64,000 nt of DNA, taken from contig NZ_LMFS01000001.1 in assembly GCF_001426945.1 (NCBI RefSeq), forward strand, positions 665,151-729,150, written 5' to 3'. The DNA is from Pseudolabrys sp. Root1462 (GTDB lineage: Bacteria > Pseudomonadota > Alphaproteobacteria > Rhizobiales > Xanthobacteraceae). Position 1 is the stretch's first letter, and every line of letters begins with the position of its first letter. The translations under genes were made by a program, and so were the position numbers. Below the pieces are notes generated by a model. That model was not told the DNA's origin and did not search any database. It saw only the letters and a list, made by a program, of their open reading frames with translations. Below, one piece after another: positions 37,436 through 46,734 of this stretch.

Positions 37436-38755
37436 ATGTTGCAGCGCGCCAAGAACTCCGACGGGTCCCGGCTCAGCGTCGTGACCCCGGACCAGGCCGC
37501 CCCGGCCATGCCGGCGGGCGACGCCGCGGGGCACGCGGCTACCGCCAAGGAAAGCGGCAAGGAAAGCGGCAAGGAGGACGGCAAGCCAGGGCAGCCTGCA
37601 GCCAAAGGCGGCCTCGGCGCGGTGGTCAAGGCGAACCGCAAGCGCGTGCTCATGGGCGTCGGCGCCGTCGTCGCCGTCGCGGCGCTCTGGACCGGCTACA
37701 ATTACGTGGCCATCGGCCGCTATCTGGTTTCGACCGACGATGCCTATGTGCGGGCCGATGCGACCACGCTCGCCGCCAAGGTTTCCGGTTACGTCTCGTC
37801 GATCGCGGTCGACGACAATGCCTACGTGCACGCCGGCGACGTGATCGCCCGCATCGACAACGGCGACTACCGTCTCGCGGTCGATGCCGCGCGCGACAAG
37901 GTTGCCACGCAGGATGCCACGGTCGAACGCATCGGCCGGCAGATCGACGCGCAGCAGGCGCTTGTCACGCAGGCGCAGGCGCAGTTGGTATCGGCGGAGG
38001 CGCAAGCCAAGCGCGCCGAACTCGAACTCGCGCGCCAGCAGAAGCTTGCCGGCAATGCCTTCGCCAGCCAGCAGACCCTGGAGCAGGCCGAGTCGAATCG
38101 GGATCAGACCGTTGCCGCCGTCGCGGCCGGTAAGGCGCAGGTCCTGGCCGCTCTCGCCAATGTTGATGTGCTCAAGGCGCAGCAGCTCGAGGCTTCGCGC
38201 ACGCTCAACGAACTCAAGACCGCGCAGGCCAAGGCCGAACGCGACCTGAGCTTCACCGAAATTCGCGCGCCGATCGACGGCGTCATCGGCAACCGCGCCG
38301 CCAAGATTGGCGACTTCATGCAGACCGGCCAGCGCTTCGCCAGCCTGGTGCCGCTCGACGATGTCTATATCGACGCCAACTTCAAGGAGACGCAACTGAC
38401 GCGTCTGCGCCCGGGCCAGCCGGTCGAAGTCAGCGTCGATGCGCTGCCTGAACACGATATCAGGGGCCAGGTGGAAAGCATGTCGCCGGCCTCGGGCTCG
38501 GTGTTCTCGCTGCTGCCGCCCGACAACGCCACCGGCAACTTCACCAAGATCGTTCAGCGCATTCCCGTGCGCATCAAGGTGCCGGCCGACGTCGCCAACC
38601 GCAAGCTGCTGCGTCCCGGCATGTCGGTGGTGGTGAGCGTCAATACCAAGTCGGCCTCGAATTCGTCCGTCGCGGACGGTGGCTCCTGGTTCGCGGCGCA
38701 AGCCGCGACGGCCGCTACCCGGTCCGCACAGATCGACCAGTCTCTCCGGCGGTAA
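37436..38755 (+). CDS. HlyD/EmrA-type membrane fusion protein of an efflux pump
   Basis: A 439-residue periplasmic adaptor. A Lys/Gly-rich cytoplasmic N-terminus (about residues 1-65) precedes one membrane segment (RVLMGVGAVVAVAALWTGYNYVAIG), then the lipoyl-like VSTDDAYVRADATTLAAKVSGYVSSIAVDDNAYVHAGDVI, a long helical hairpin (about 140-270) and the beta-barrel region with IRAPIDGVIGNRAAKIGDFMQTGQRFASLVPL. This is the EmrA pattern that bridges an inner-membrane MFS transporter to an outer-membrane channel. It is followed 12 bases later by the transporter gene. GGAG lies about 8 bases before the ATG. Confidence 0.92.
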   Translation: MLQRAKNSDGSRLSVVTPDQAAPAMPAGDAAGHAATAKESGKESGKEDGKPGQPAAKGGLGAVVKANRKRVLMGVGAVVAVAALWTGYNYVAIGRYLVSTDDAYVRADATTLAAKVSGYVSSIAVDDNAYVHAGDVIARIDNGDYRLAVDAARDKVATQDATVERIGRQIDAQQALVTQAQAQLVSAEAQAKRAELELARQQKLAGNAFASQQTLEQAESNRDQTVAAVAAGKAQVLAALANVDVLKAQQLEASRTLNELKTAQAKAERDLSFTEIRAPIDGVIGNRAAKIGDFMQTGQRFASLVPLDDVYIDANFKETQLTRLRPGQPVEVSVDALPEHDIRGQVESMSPASGSVFSLLPPDNATGNFTKIVQRIPVRIKVPADVANRKLLRPGMSVVVSVNTKSASNSSVADGGSWFAAQAATAATRSAQIDQSLRR

Positions 38756-38767
38756 GCGAAGCGTATC

Positions 38768-40372
38768 ATGAGTACGCTTACCGCCAACGACGCGCTTCCG
38801 GTCGCCGCCCGTTCCCCGACAGGCGGTGCCGGAAGCGCGGAATCTCTCGCCGCCCGCAGGCGGCTGCTGGGCTTCGTCGTGATGTGCTTCGGCATGTTCA
38901 TGGCGATCCTCGACATCCAGATCGTCTCGGCATCGCTGAGCGAAATCCAGGCCGGCCTGTCGGCGTCCGCCGACGAAATCCCGTGGGTGCAGACCTCGTA
39001 TCTGATCGCGGAAGTGATCGCGATCCCGCTCTCGGGCTATCTGTCGCGCGCGCTCGGCACCCGCGTGCTGTTCACGGTTGCCGCCGCCGGCTTCACTTTG
39101 GCCAGCGTGATGTGCGGCCTGTCGTCCTCGATCAACAGCATGATCCTGTGGCGCGCGCTTCAAGGTTTCATCGGTGGCGGAATGATCCCCACCGTTTTTG
39201 CTGCCGCCTACATCATCTTCCCCGGTCCCCGGCAGAAGATGGTGGCTCCGGTGGTCGGGCTGATCGCAACCCTTGCCCCCACGATCGGCCCGACCGTCGG
39301 AGGTTACGTCACCGAAGCGATGTCGTGGCACTGGCTGTTCTTCATCAACATCGTGCCCGGCATCGCCGTGTCGCTGCTGGCCTGGATGCTGATCGACATC
39401 GACAAGCCGGATTACTCGTTGCTCAACCGCTTCGACTGGTGGGGCCTCCTTTCGATGGCCGGCTTCCTCGGCGCTGCCGAATATGTGCTAGAGGAGGGGC
39501 CGCGCAAGGGATGGTTCGACGAGGACGCCATCCTGATGCTGGCGGTGCTGTCGGTCGGCTGTGCCATTGCCTTCTTCGCGCGATCGCTGATGGCGAAGAA
39601 CCCGATCGTCGATCTGCGTGCCTTCACCAATCGAAACTTCGCAGTCGGCAGCCTGTTCTCGTTCGTACTCGGCATCGGCCTTTACGGCCTGACCTATCTC
39701 TATCCGGTCTATCTGGCGCAGGTGCGCGGCTATAACGCGCTGATGATCGGCGAGACCATGTTTGTCTCCGGCGTCGCCATGTTCATGACCGCGCCGGTGG
39801 TCGGCCAGCTCACCCAGCGCGTCGATCCGCGCTACATCCTGATCACCGGCTTCCTGCTGTTTGCCATCGGCACCTGGCAGATGACCGGCCTGACCAAGGA
39901 CTGGGACTTCTACGAACTGCTGTGGCCGCAGATTTTCCGCGGCGTCGGCCTGATGGCGGCGATGGTGCCGGTGACCAACACTGCGCTCGGCACGCTCGAC
40001 CCGGCGCGGCTCAAGAACGCGTCGGGCCTGTTCAACCTGACGCGCAATCTCGGCGGCGCCATCGGGCTTGCCGTCATCAACACGCTGCTCAACGACCGCA
40101 TGGACCTGCACCTCGTGCGCCTGCACGAAGCAGTCAACGGCGCCAGCGTTGCGGCGACCGAGACGCTCGATCAGTTGACGCAGAAATTCGGCGGCTCGGA
40201 CGGTGCGCTGCAGGCACTCAAGCAGGTGTCGATGATGGTGCGCCAACAGGCGCTGGTGATGAGCTTCGCCGACGTGTTCTGGATGCTCACCGTCATGTTC
40301 GTGATGCTGGCGGCGATGGGCATCTTCATGCGCAAACCGCAGGCGGCCGGCGGTGGCGGCGGCGGGCATTAG
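38768..40372 (+). CDS. DHA2-family MFS multidrug transporter (EmrB-like)
   Basis: A 534-residue drug:H+ antiporter with about 14 transmembrane segments. Motif markers are FMAILDIQIVSASLSEIQ in TM1, SGYLSRALGTRVLFT in the first cytoplasmic loop and GPTVGGYVTEAMSWHWLFFINIVPG at TM5-6, all of the EmrB/QacA DHA2 type. With the preceding EmrA-like adaptor and an outer-membrane protein from elsewhere it would export toxic compounds from the cell. The C-terminus is a Gly-rich GGGGGGH tail. Expression is presumably released when the divergent TetR protein binds its ligand. Confidence 0.92.
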   Translation: MSTLTANDALPVAARSPTGGAGSAESLAARRRLLGFVVMCFGMFMAILDIQIVSASLSEIQAGLSASADEIPWVQTSYLIAEVIAIPLSGYLSRALGTRVLFTVAAAGFTLASVMCGLSSSINSMILWRALQGFIGGGMIPTVFAAAYIIFPGPRQKMVAPVVGLIATLAPTIGPTVGGYVTEAMSWHWLFFINIVPGIAVSLLAWMLIDIDKPDYSLLNRFDWWGLLSMAGFLGAAEYVLEEGPRKGWFDEDAILMLAVLSVGCAIAFFARSLMAKNPIVDLRAFTNRNFAVGSLFSFVLGIGLYGLTYLYPVYLAQVRGYNALMIGETMFVSGVAMFMTAPVVGQLTQRVDPRYILITGFLLFAIGTWQMTGLTKDWDFYELLWPQIFRGVGLMAAMVPVTNTALGTLDPARLKNASGLFNLTRNLGGAIGLAVINTLLNDRMDLHLVRLHEAVNGASVAATETLDQLTQKFGGSDGALQALKQVSMMVRQQALVMSFADVFWMLTVMFVMLAAMGIFMRKPQAAGGGGGGH

Positions 40373-40387
40373 CGATTAATCGACTGG

Positions 40388-40426
40388 CTGCTACGTGGCG
40401 CAGGTCTTCCGCGACCCACGTAGCAG
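40388..40426. terminator. Hairpin downstream of the efflux operon (11-bp stem)
   Basis: ctgctacgtgg and ccacgtagcag are perfect inverted copies with a 17-base loop, 15 bases after the transporter stop codon. There is no T-tract, so a Rho-dependent or mRNA-end role is as likely as intrinsic termination. The rest of the 506-base gap to 40878 holds no recognisable gene; it is more AT-rich towards its right end (40600-40700). Confidence 0.5.
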
Positions 40427-40878
40427 GTGAGAAGCCAGTGCAGTTCGGCCGTTTGTGGCACCTGCTCAAGCTGAAGCAGGTCTCTGGTCTTCGGTCCGCG
40501 GAGGTACATCCGTCCTGGCGCAAATTGAGAGATGGAACAAAGCTCCCGGTCCACCCGTTCACAGCGCACATGGCCTCACGCCAATTGACCTGTTTGCGCG
40601 ATTTCGTTGTTTGTTAGTTTATTGTTAGCCGCTTCATATTGCCGATCCTTTCTCCGAATTGCTCGTAATTACACATTTAGCGAGACCGCCGCACGGCTAA
40701 TCCGTGTGATGACTCAACGGGCTATGACGAGCCGCGCATTCGATTCGAAGACTAGTCGCGAGGCCTGAGGCGACTGCTCGGCAAGCGATGCGTGCTCGAC
40801 GGACAATCGTACCGCAACTGACAATAGTCGTCATGCAGCCCCACCTAATGTGGATGGCCTGCTGCAAGGGGTTACAGT

Positions 40879-43296
40879 GTGAACGTTAAAACAACCGCTG
40901 ACGTGGCTTGGCGCGTCGTCCCGGCCGAAGGAAGCCTGACACGCGGGCAGACTTCTCCGGTCGGCCGTCTCGCGCCGATTGGTTTGGCGATTGTTCTCGT
41001 CTTGTTGCTCGCCTTTGCCCTGCTGTCCGCGCTTTTGACTTATCAGGTAGGTTCGGCCGCGAAACAGGCCAGCAGCCTGAGCGACATATTCAATGGTGCC
41101 CGCTACGACGTCGGCGCCGAAGAATCGCTGGAGCGCAAGTATCGGCTGGAGCCGAGTCCCGAAGTCCGCGGCCGGCACGCCACGGCTGCCTCTTCATTGG
41201 TCTCGGCGCTCGGCCAAGCGCACGACCTTGGCGATGCTGCCGACCGCGCGCTGGTAGACTCGGTCCTTACTACTCACCGGCAATATTTGTCGGCAATCGA
41301 GCACATGTTTGCCGCGGTTGATGCCGGCAACATCGAGCTCGCAACCAAAATCGATGGCGAAGAGGTTGATCCCTCATTCGCCGATATCGAGACCCGGATT
41401 GACGGCGCTGCGAACACTCACCGCGCGCTGGCCGAGAATAATCTCAACAAGCTCGCGACTGTTCAGGCAAGCGTTCTCATTGCCACCCCGATCGTGTTCA
41501 TTGTCGGTCTTGGCTTGTTGGTTCTGTTTTGGCGGGCGCTGCAGGCCTACAGGAAACAGGCTATTCTCGCCATGACGAACGAAACCGCGGCCATTGCACG
41601 CCGCGAGAGGCGCTTTCGTGCCCTGGTTCACAGCTCTTCCGACGTCGTAATGATCTGCGCCGCCGATGGCATAATCACCTACGAAGGGCCGACGGCCCAA
41701 AGTGCATGGGGTTATGCCGTTGGTGCGCTTCTCGACACTCCGATCGCGGAACTGGTCCATCCAGACGACCATGCCGCTTGGCGGGATTTCTTCGGACAAC
41801 TGTGTGGCTCGCCGGGGGCGACAAGAAGCGCGGAGCTTCGCCTCCGAAATGCCGGCGGGGTCTGGGCCGAGAGCGAAGTCACGCTGACGAATATGTTGGC
41901 CGATCCGGCCGTGCTGGGGCTGGTCGCCACGGCCCGCGACGTTACCGAACGCAAGGCGTTCGAAACGCAGCTTACCCGACAGGCACTTTATGATTCGCTG
42001 ACGCTGCTGCCGAACCGAGTGCTGCTGCGCGACCGCATTGAGCAGACTCTTTCCCGTGCCAGTCGACTAAAAACGAAAATTGGCGTGCTCTTCCTGGATC
42101 TGGATAATTTCAAAGCCATAAATGACAGCCTGGGCCATCGAGTTGGCGATGAACTGCTTACCCAGGCCGCAACGCGCCTGCGCTCCTGCGTTCGGGAGGA
42201 GAGCACTGTGGCCCGGTTAGGGGGCGATGAGTTTGTTATTCTTCTGGAACACGTCTCAAGCGAAGTTGACGCGGTTCTTGTGGCCGAACGTGTCGAAAAG
42301 CAATTCAGTAAGCCATTCAAGCTGGCGGGCCGTGAATTCGTCGTTACGACAAGCATCGGAATCGCGCTCAGTGACGCAGGTCACGATGCCGAGAAAATAA
42401 TGCGCGACGCAGACATCGCCATGTATTCGGCAAAAGGTCGCGGCAAAGCGCAACATATCGTGTTCAACGCCAGTATGCAGACCGATACCCTGGCGCGACT
42501 GGTGTTGGAGAATGACCTTCGCCATGCGATCGAGCGGCATGAACTGCGTCTGCACTATCAACCCATCGTTCGACTCGACACTGGAGAGGTCACGGAGGTC
42601 GAAGCGCTGTTGCGCTGGGAGCATCCAACCCGCGGCCTGCTCGCGCCAATGGTTTTCATTCCGCTCGCCGAGGAGACCGGCTTGATCGTCACGATCGGCG
42701 GCTGGGTGCTGAACGAGGCCTGCCGTCAGGTGGCGGCCTGGCAGGCCGACTTTCCGCGTGATCCGCCGTTGACGGTCAGCGTCAACCTTTCGCCGCGCCA
42801 GTTCCAGCAACCCAATCTGGTCCAGCAGGTCGGGCAGACGCTACGGGAAACCGGCCTTGATGCGCGCAGCCTCAAGCTTGAGATTACCGAAGGCACAATT
42901 ATGCGCGATGTGGAGACGACCGCCGCCGCACTTTCAGGCCTTAAGGCCTTGGGAGTTCAATTGGCGGTCGATGACTTCGGCACAGGTTACTCTTCGCTGT
43001 CCTATCTCAGCCGGCTACCGCTCGATATCTTGAAGATCGATCGCTCATTCGTCAAAGGGATCGATCGCGGCGGCGAAGACACGGCCATTGTTCGTGCCAT
43101 CATTTCGATGGCCAAATCGCTGCACCTGTCCGTTACCGGCGAGGGCATCGAAACCGCCGAACAGGCGGCATTGCTGCGGAAATGGGCCTGCGATCTCGGA
43201 CAGGGCTTCTATTATTCACGACCACTCGAGGCGGCAAGTCTCGAAGCTTTGCTGGGAAAAATCGTTCTGCCGCGCGACCAGGAAGAAGTCGCATAA
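40879..43296 (+). CDS. Membrane PAS-GGDEF-EAL c-di-GMP enzyme
   Basis: An 805-residue sensor. It has a membrane segment (about residues 34-55), a periplasmic helical domain (about 56-200), a second membrane segment (about 200-222), a PAS domain (about 237-360, ending ARDVTERKAFE), a GGDEF domain (about 370-535, RLGGDEFVILLE intact) and an EAL domain (about 545-795: EVEALLRWEHP, VNLSPRQF, LEITEG, VDDFGTGYSSLSYL, GEGIET all intact). Both synthesis and breakdown of c-di-GMP are therefore possible. Start is GTG 40879 with AAGGGG about 6 bases upstream. The gene and its long flanks are less GC-rich than the neighbours. Confidence 0.93.
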   Translation: MNVKTTADVAWRVVPAEGSLTRGQTSPVGRLAPIGLAIVLVLLLAFALLSALLTYQVGSAAKQASSLSDIFNGARYDVGAEESLERKYRLEPSPEVRGRHATAASSLVSALGQAHDLGDAADRALVDSVLTTHRQYLSAIEHMFAAVDAGNIELATKIDGEEVDPSFADIETRIDGAANTHRALAENNLNKLATVQASVLIATPIVFIVGLGLLVLFWRALQAYRKQAILAMTNETAAIARRERRFRALVHSSSDVVMICAADGIITYEGPTAQSAWGYAVGALLDTPIAELVHPDDHAAWRDFFGQLCGSPGATRSAELRLRNAGGVWAESEVTLTNMLADPAVLGLVATARDVTERKAFETQLTRQALYDSLTLLPNRVLLRDRIEQTLSRASRLKTKIGVLFLDLDNFKAINDSLGHRVGDELLTQAATRLRSCVREESTVARLGGDEFVILLEHVSSEVDAVLVAERVEKQFSKPFKLAGREFVVTTSIGIALSDAGHDAEKIMRDADIAMYSAKGRGKAQHIVFNASMQTDTLARLVLENDLRHAIERHELRLHYQPIVRLDTGEVTEVEALLRWEHPTRGLLAPMVFIPLAEETGLIVTIGGWVLNEACRQVAAWQADFPRDPPLTVSVNLSPRQFQQPNLVQQVGQTLRETGLDARSLKLEITEGTIMRDVETTAAALSGLKALGVQLAVDDFGTGYSSLSYLSRLPLDILKIDRSFVKGIDRGGEDTAIVRAIISMAKSLHLSVTGEGIETAEQAALLRKWACDLGQGFYYSRPLEAASLEALLGKIVLPRDQEEVA

Positions 43297-43582
43297 CTAT
43301 CGCCGGCAGTTCGGGATGCGATGCTCCGGCGCGACCGATCATTTACAATGCTGGCAGCGGACGTCGTCGATGAATTGACGTGCGGTCGCGTCATCCTGCC
43401 ACCAGGAAATATTGCGATAATTTAATGTTCGGCCGCGTAAATGCGGCGAAGCCGTCTCCCAATTTCGTCAAATTTATGCGAGAGACGAGCATCGTTGCCA
43501 CGGCGTTCGTCGTGGCTTTCACATGGGGGCGACGTCATCGAGTGCACGGCCTTGTTAAGGCCGGGCTCTGGGATCGCTCGCC
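43297..43582. other. Gene-free stretch after the GGDEF-EAL gene
   Basis: About 286 bases of moderately AT-rich DNA with no credible open frame or RNA. A small ggccttgttaaggcc hairpin lies at 43551-43565, shortly before the NEW3-protein start codon; it may be the end of the upstream transcript. Confidence 0.4.
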
Positions 43583-44743
43583 ATGAATTACCGATTGCTT
43601 GCCATCGCTGCGGCGCTGTGCACCTTCGCCGCGCCTGCACTTGCCGCCGACACCCATGACGTCAAGGGTCTCTATCTGCTGAGCGACTATCCGGCTGTCA
43701 CGGTACAGCCGGGCGCGACGTCTACCATCAATATCAAGGTGCATAATTACGATATGGCGCCGGAGCGTTTGGCGCTGTCCGTCAACGGCGTGCCGAAGGG
43801 CTGGACCGCGACGCTGCTCGGCGGCGGTCAGCCGATCGCCGCGGCAATGCCGGCGGCGGACGACACGACTTCGATCGATCTCAGGCTCGACGTGCCGAAG
43901 GACGCGCAGATCGGCACGCAGACGATTACAGTGAACGCCGACGGTCCGACCTCGCATATCGCGCTGCCGGTCGCGGTGTCGCTCGCTAAGGAATTGCCGG
44001 CCAAACTGTCGCTGTCGTCGCAACTGCCGGAGTTGCGCGGCAATGCGCATTCGAGCTTCGAATATACCTTCACAATCAAGAACGACAGCGGCAAGAAGCT
44101 GCTGGTCAGCCTCGCGGCACAGGCGCCAAACAATTTCGACACCTCGTTCACCGAAGCCTATGGCACGCAGCAACTGACTGCGATCCCGGTCGATGCCGGC
44201 AAGACCAAGGACGTCAAACTCAAGGTCACGCCGCCCGACACCGTCGATGCCGGGCATTATCCGGTCAAAGTGAGTGTTGTCGCCGACGACGCCAAGGCGG
44301 CTTCCGAGGTCGCGCTCGACATCACCGGCCAGCCGAAGCTCTCGCTGTCCGGACGCGACGGCCTGCTCAGCGCCACCGCGACGGCCGGCAAGGAAGCGTC
44401 GATCCCGGTCGTGATCAGCAACACCGGCACGGCGCCGGCGGAAAACGTCAAGCTGTCCGGCAATGCGCCGAGCGGCTGGAAGGTGAGCTTCGAGCCGAAA
44501 AGCATCGAGCGCATCGCACCGAACCAGCATGCGCAGGTGCAGGCGCTGATCACGCCGCCGGCCAAGGCGATCGCCGGCGACTATGCTGCGGTGCTCAACG
44601 CCTCCGCCCATAGCGAGACCGGCAGCGCCAATTTCCGCGTCGCCGTTACCACCTCGACGATGTGGGGCATCGCCGGGGCCGGCCTGATCGGTGCAGCACT
44701 GCTGATCATGGTTGGCGCGGTTGCTCGTTTCGGACGACGCTAA
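43583..44743 (+). CDS. Exported NEW3-domain protein, membrane-anchored
   Basis: A 386-residue protein. It has a Sec signal peptide (MNYRLLAIAAALCTFAAPALA), three Ig-like repeats of the NEW3/CARDB kind (PGATSTINIKVHNYDMAPERLALSVNGVPKGW; FEYTFTIKNDSGKKLLVSLAAQAP; EASIPVVISNTGTAPAENVKLSGNAPSGWKVSFEP) and a C-terminal membrane segment (MWGIAGAGLIGAALLIMVGAVARFGRR). It would hang in the periplasm with its tail in the inner membrane. Its TAA overlaps the ATG of the ABC ATPase (TAATG), so it belongs to that transporter, perhaps as a cargo-binding or stabilising subunit. Confidence 0.85.
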   Translation: MNYRLLAIAAALCTFAAPALAADTHDVKGLYLLSDYPAVTVQPGATSTINIKVHNYDMAPERLALSVNGVPKGWTATLLGGGQPIAAAMPAADDTTSIDLRLDVPKDAQIGTQTITVNADGPTSHIALPVAVSLAKELPAKLSLSSQLPELRGNAHSSFEYTFTIKNDSGKKLLVSLAAQAPNNFDTSFTEAYGTQQLTAIPVDAGKTKDVKLKVTPPDTVDAGHYPVKVSVVADDAKAASEVALDITGQPKLSLSGRDGLLSATATAGKEASIPVVISNTGTAPAENVKLSGNAPSGWKVSFEPKSIERIAPNQHAQVQALITPPAKAIAGDYAAVLNASAHSETGSANFRVAVTTSTMWGIAGAGLIGAALLIMVGAVARFGRR

Positions 44744-45750
44744 TGGACGCGGTCGTCATGCCCCGCGCCGGATCGGCCGTTTCGGCCGGGCCGGCGCAGA
44801 CGGTGATCGCGGTGAACGGGCTCACCAAGCGCTACGACACGACCACGGCGGTCGACGGCATCACTTTCAACGTCGATGCCGGAGAGATCTTCGGTCTGCT
44901 CGGGCCGAACGGCGCCGGCAAGACCACGACCATCCTCATGCTGCTCGGCCTGAGCGACATCAGCGCCGGCACGGCGCGCGTCTTCGGCCACGATCCGATG
45001 CGCGAGCCGCTGCAGGTGAAACGGCTGATCGGCTATCTGCCGGACACGGTCGGCTTCTACGACAACATCAGCGCCGCCGATAACTTGCATTACACCGCGC
45101 GGCTGATCGGCATTGCGAAGGCCGAGCGTGCCGGCAAGATCGCCGCTGCGCTTGAGCGCGTCGGCCTCAAGGATGTCGCCAACAAGAAGGTCGGCGCCTT
45201 CTCCCGCGGCATGCGGCAGCGGCTCGGACTCGCCGAGATCGTGATGAAGGAGGCGCGCATCGCTATCCTCGACGAGCCGACCAACGGGCTCGACCCGCAG
45301 GCCAGCCTCGAACTGCTCGATCTGATCCGCTCCTTCAAGGCTCAGGGCATGACGGTGCTGCTGTCGTCGCATCTGCTCGACCGCGTGCAGAGCATCTGCG
45401 ATCGCGTGGCGCTGTTCAACGCCGGCCGTATCGCGCTGATGGGCACGGTCGGTGAGCTCGGCGCTCAGGTGCTCGGCGGCGGCTTTGCCGTCGAGGTCGA
45501 AGCCGACGGCGGCGATCATCTGGCGAGGCGTCTGGCGGCTTTGCCCGGTGTGCGCCAGGTGACCGAGCCGGCGCCCGGCCGCTTCCGCATGATCTGCGAC
45601 CGCGACCTGCGCGCCGAAGCCGCCGCTGAAGTGGTGGCGGGGAAGGGGCGGCTGACGCAACTGTCGCTCGACCGGCCGAGCCTGGAGACGATCTATACGC
45701 GCTACTTCCAGAGCCACGACAATCCCCGGGAGGTGCCGCATGCGGCGTGA
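44743..45750 (+). CDS. ABC transporter ATP-binding protein (ABC-2 type)
   Basis: A 335-residue ATPase of the CcmA/NatA branch. Walker A is LGPNGAGKTTTI (about residue 58), the Q-loop region is IGYLPDTVGFYDNISAADNL, the signature is FSRGMRQRLGLAEIVM, Walker B is IAILDEPTNGLDPQ and the H-loop is LLSSHLLD. A C-terminal domain of about 100 residues follows, as in exporters of this branch. It is coupled to the NEW3-domain gene upstream (TAATG) and overlaps the permease gene downstream by 11 bases, forming a three-gene operon. Confidence 0.93.
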   Translation: MDAVVMPRAGSAVSAGPAQTVIAVNGLTKRYDTTTAVDGITFNVDAGEIFGLLGPNGAGKTTTILMLLGLSDISAGTARVFGHDPMREPLQVKRLIGYLPDTVGFYDNISAADNLHYTARLIGIAKAERAGKIAAALERVGLKDVANKKVGAFSRGMRQRLGLAEIVMKEARIAILDEPTNGLDPQASLELLDLIRSFKAQGMTVLLSSHLLDRVQSICDRVALFNAGRIALMGTVGELGAQVLGGGFAVEVEADGGDHLARRLAALPGVRQVTEPAPGRFRMICDRDLRAEAAAEVVAGKGRLTQLSLDRPSLETIYTRYFQSHDNPREVPHAA

Positions 45751-46678
45751 AGGTTCGGCCCTGCGCGGCCTCGGCGTCGTGACGCTCAAGGAGTTGTCCG
45801 ACCACATGACCAGCGCGCGAATGCGCGTGCTGGAATGGCTGGTGGTGCTGGTGGCGCTGGCGGCGGTCTATGCCGCGATCACCCAGGTGCGCGACGTGAC
45901 GGCGGAAGATCCGTTCCTGTTCCTGCGCCTGTTCACGACGGCGCGCGAACCGTTGCCGTCGTTCACCGCCTTCCTCGGCTTTCTGGTGCCGCTGATGGCG
46001 ATCGGCCTCGGCTTCGATGCGGTGAATGGCGAGCACTCGCGCCGCACGCTGTCGCGTATCCTGTCGCAGCCGATCTATCGCGACGCGTTGCTGTTCGGCA
46101 AATTCCTCGCCGGGCTGGCGACCTTGTCGGTGAGCCTGATCGTGCTGTGGCTGATCACCATCGGCCTCGGGTTGATCATGCTCGGCGTGCCGCCGGGCGC
46201 CGAGGAGATGGCGCGCGCCTTCATCTTCCTGCTGGTGACGATCGCCTACGCCGGCGTGTGGCTGGCGCTCGCCATGCTGGCCTCGATACTGTTCCGCTCC
46301 GCGGCGACGGCAGCCTTGGTGACGCTCGGCTTCTGGCTGTTCATCACGCTGATCTGGCCGGCGCTGTCGCCGGCGATCGTCACGGCGTTCGTGCCGAGCA
46401 ATGACGAAGCAACCTTGGTGATCGCCGCACAGTCGCTGGCGCGGCTGTCACCATCGACGCTGTACGGCGAGGCGGTGATGGCGATACTGCATCCGGCGAC
46501 GCGAACGCTCGGTCCGGTTTACGTCAGCCAATTGGAGGGCGCGGTGATGGGTTCGCCCTTGTCGCTGTGGAGCAGCGTCATGGTGGCCTGGCCGCAGATT
46601 GTCGGCCTGATCGCCGCGAGCATCCTCCTGTTCGTCGGCGGCTATGTCGCGTTCCAGCGGCAGGAGGTGAGGGCGTAA
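45740..46678 (+). CDS. ABC-2 type transporter permease
   Basis: A 312-residue integral membrane protein of the ABC-2 (NosY-like) class. The first cytoplasmic helix (LRGLGVVTLKELSDHMTSARMRVLEW) leads into about six transmembrane segments, with a cytoplasmic EHSRRTLSRILSQPIYRDALLFGKFLAG block typical of NosY-type permeases. Together with the preceding ATPase and NEW3 protein it forms a putative exporter. The substrate is unknown. Confidence 0.9.
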   Translation: MRREGSALRGLGVVTLKELSDHMTSARMRVLEWLVVLVALAAVYAAITQVRDVTAEDPFLFLRLFTTAREPLPSFTAFLGFLVPLMAIGLGFDAVNGEHSRRTLSRILSQPIYRDALLFGKFLAGLATLSVSLIVLWLITIGLGLIMLGVPPGAEEMARAFIFLLVTIAYAGVWLALAMLASILFRSAATAALVTLGFWLFITLIWPALSPAIVTAFVPSNDEATLVIAAQSLARLSPSTLYGEAVMAILHPATRTLGPVYVSQLEGAVMGSPLSLWSSVMVAWPQIVGLIAASILLFVGGYVAFQRQEVRA

Positions 46679-46702
46679 CCTTCGGCGCCGCCATCGAAAG
46701 AG

Positions 46703-46734
46703 AACGGCCCGCGAAATCGCGGGCCGTTTCGTTT
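46703..46734. terminator. Rho-independent terminator between convergent genes
   Basis: aacggcccgcga and tcgcgggccgtt form a 12-bp perfect stem, followed by ttcgttt on the plus strand. It serves the ABC operon (plus) and, on the minus strand, lies just past the stop of the oxoprolinase gene, with a weaker T-run there. Confidence 0.85.

Noticed and set aside
40440-40600. Possible transposase remnant after the efflux operon
   Set aside because: Short open frames here match nothing I recognise, and no terminal inverted repeats or target duplications flank the region.
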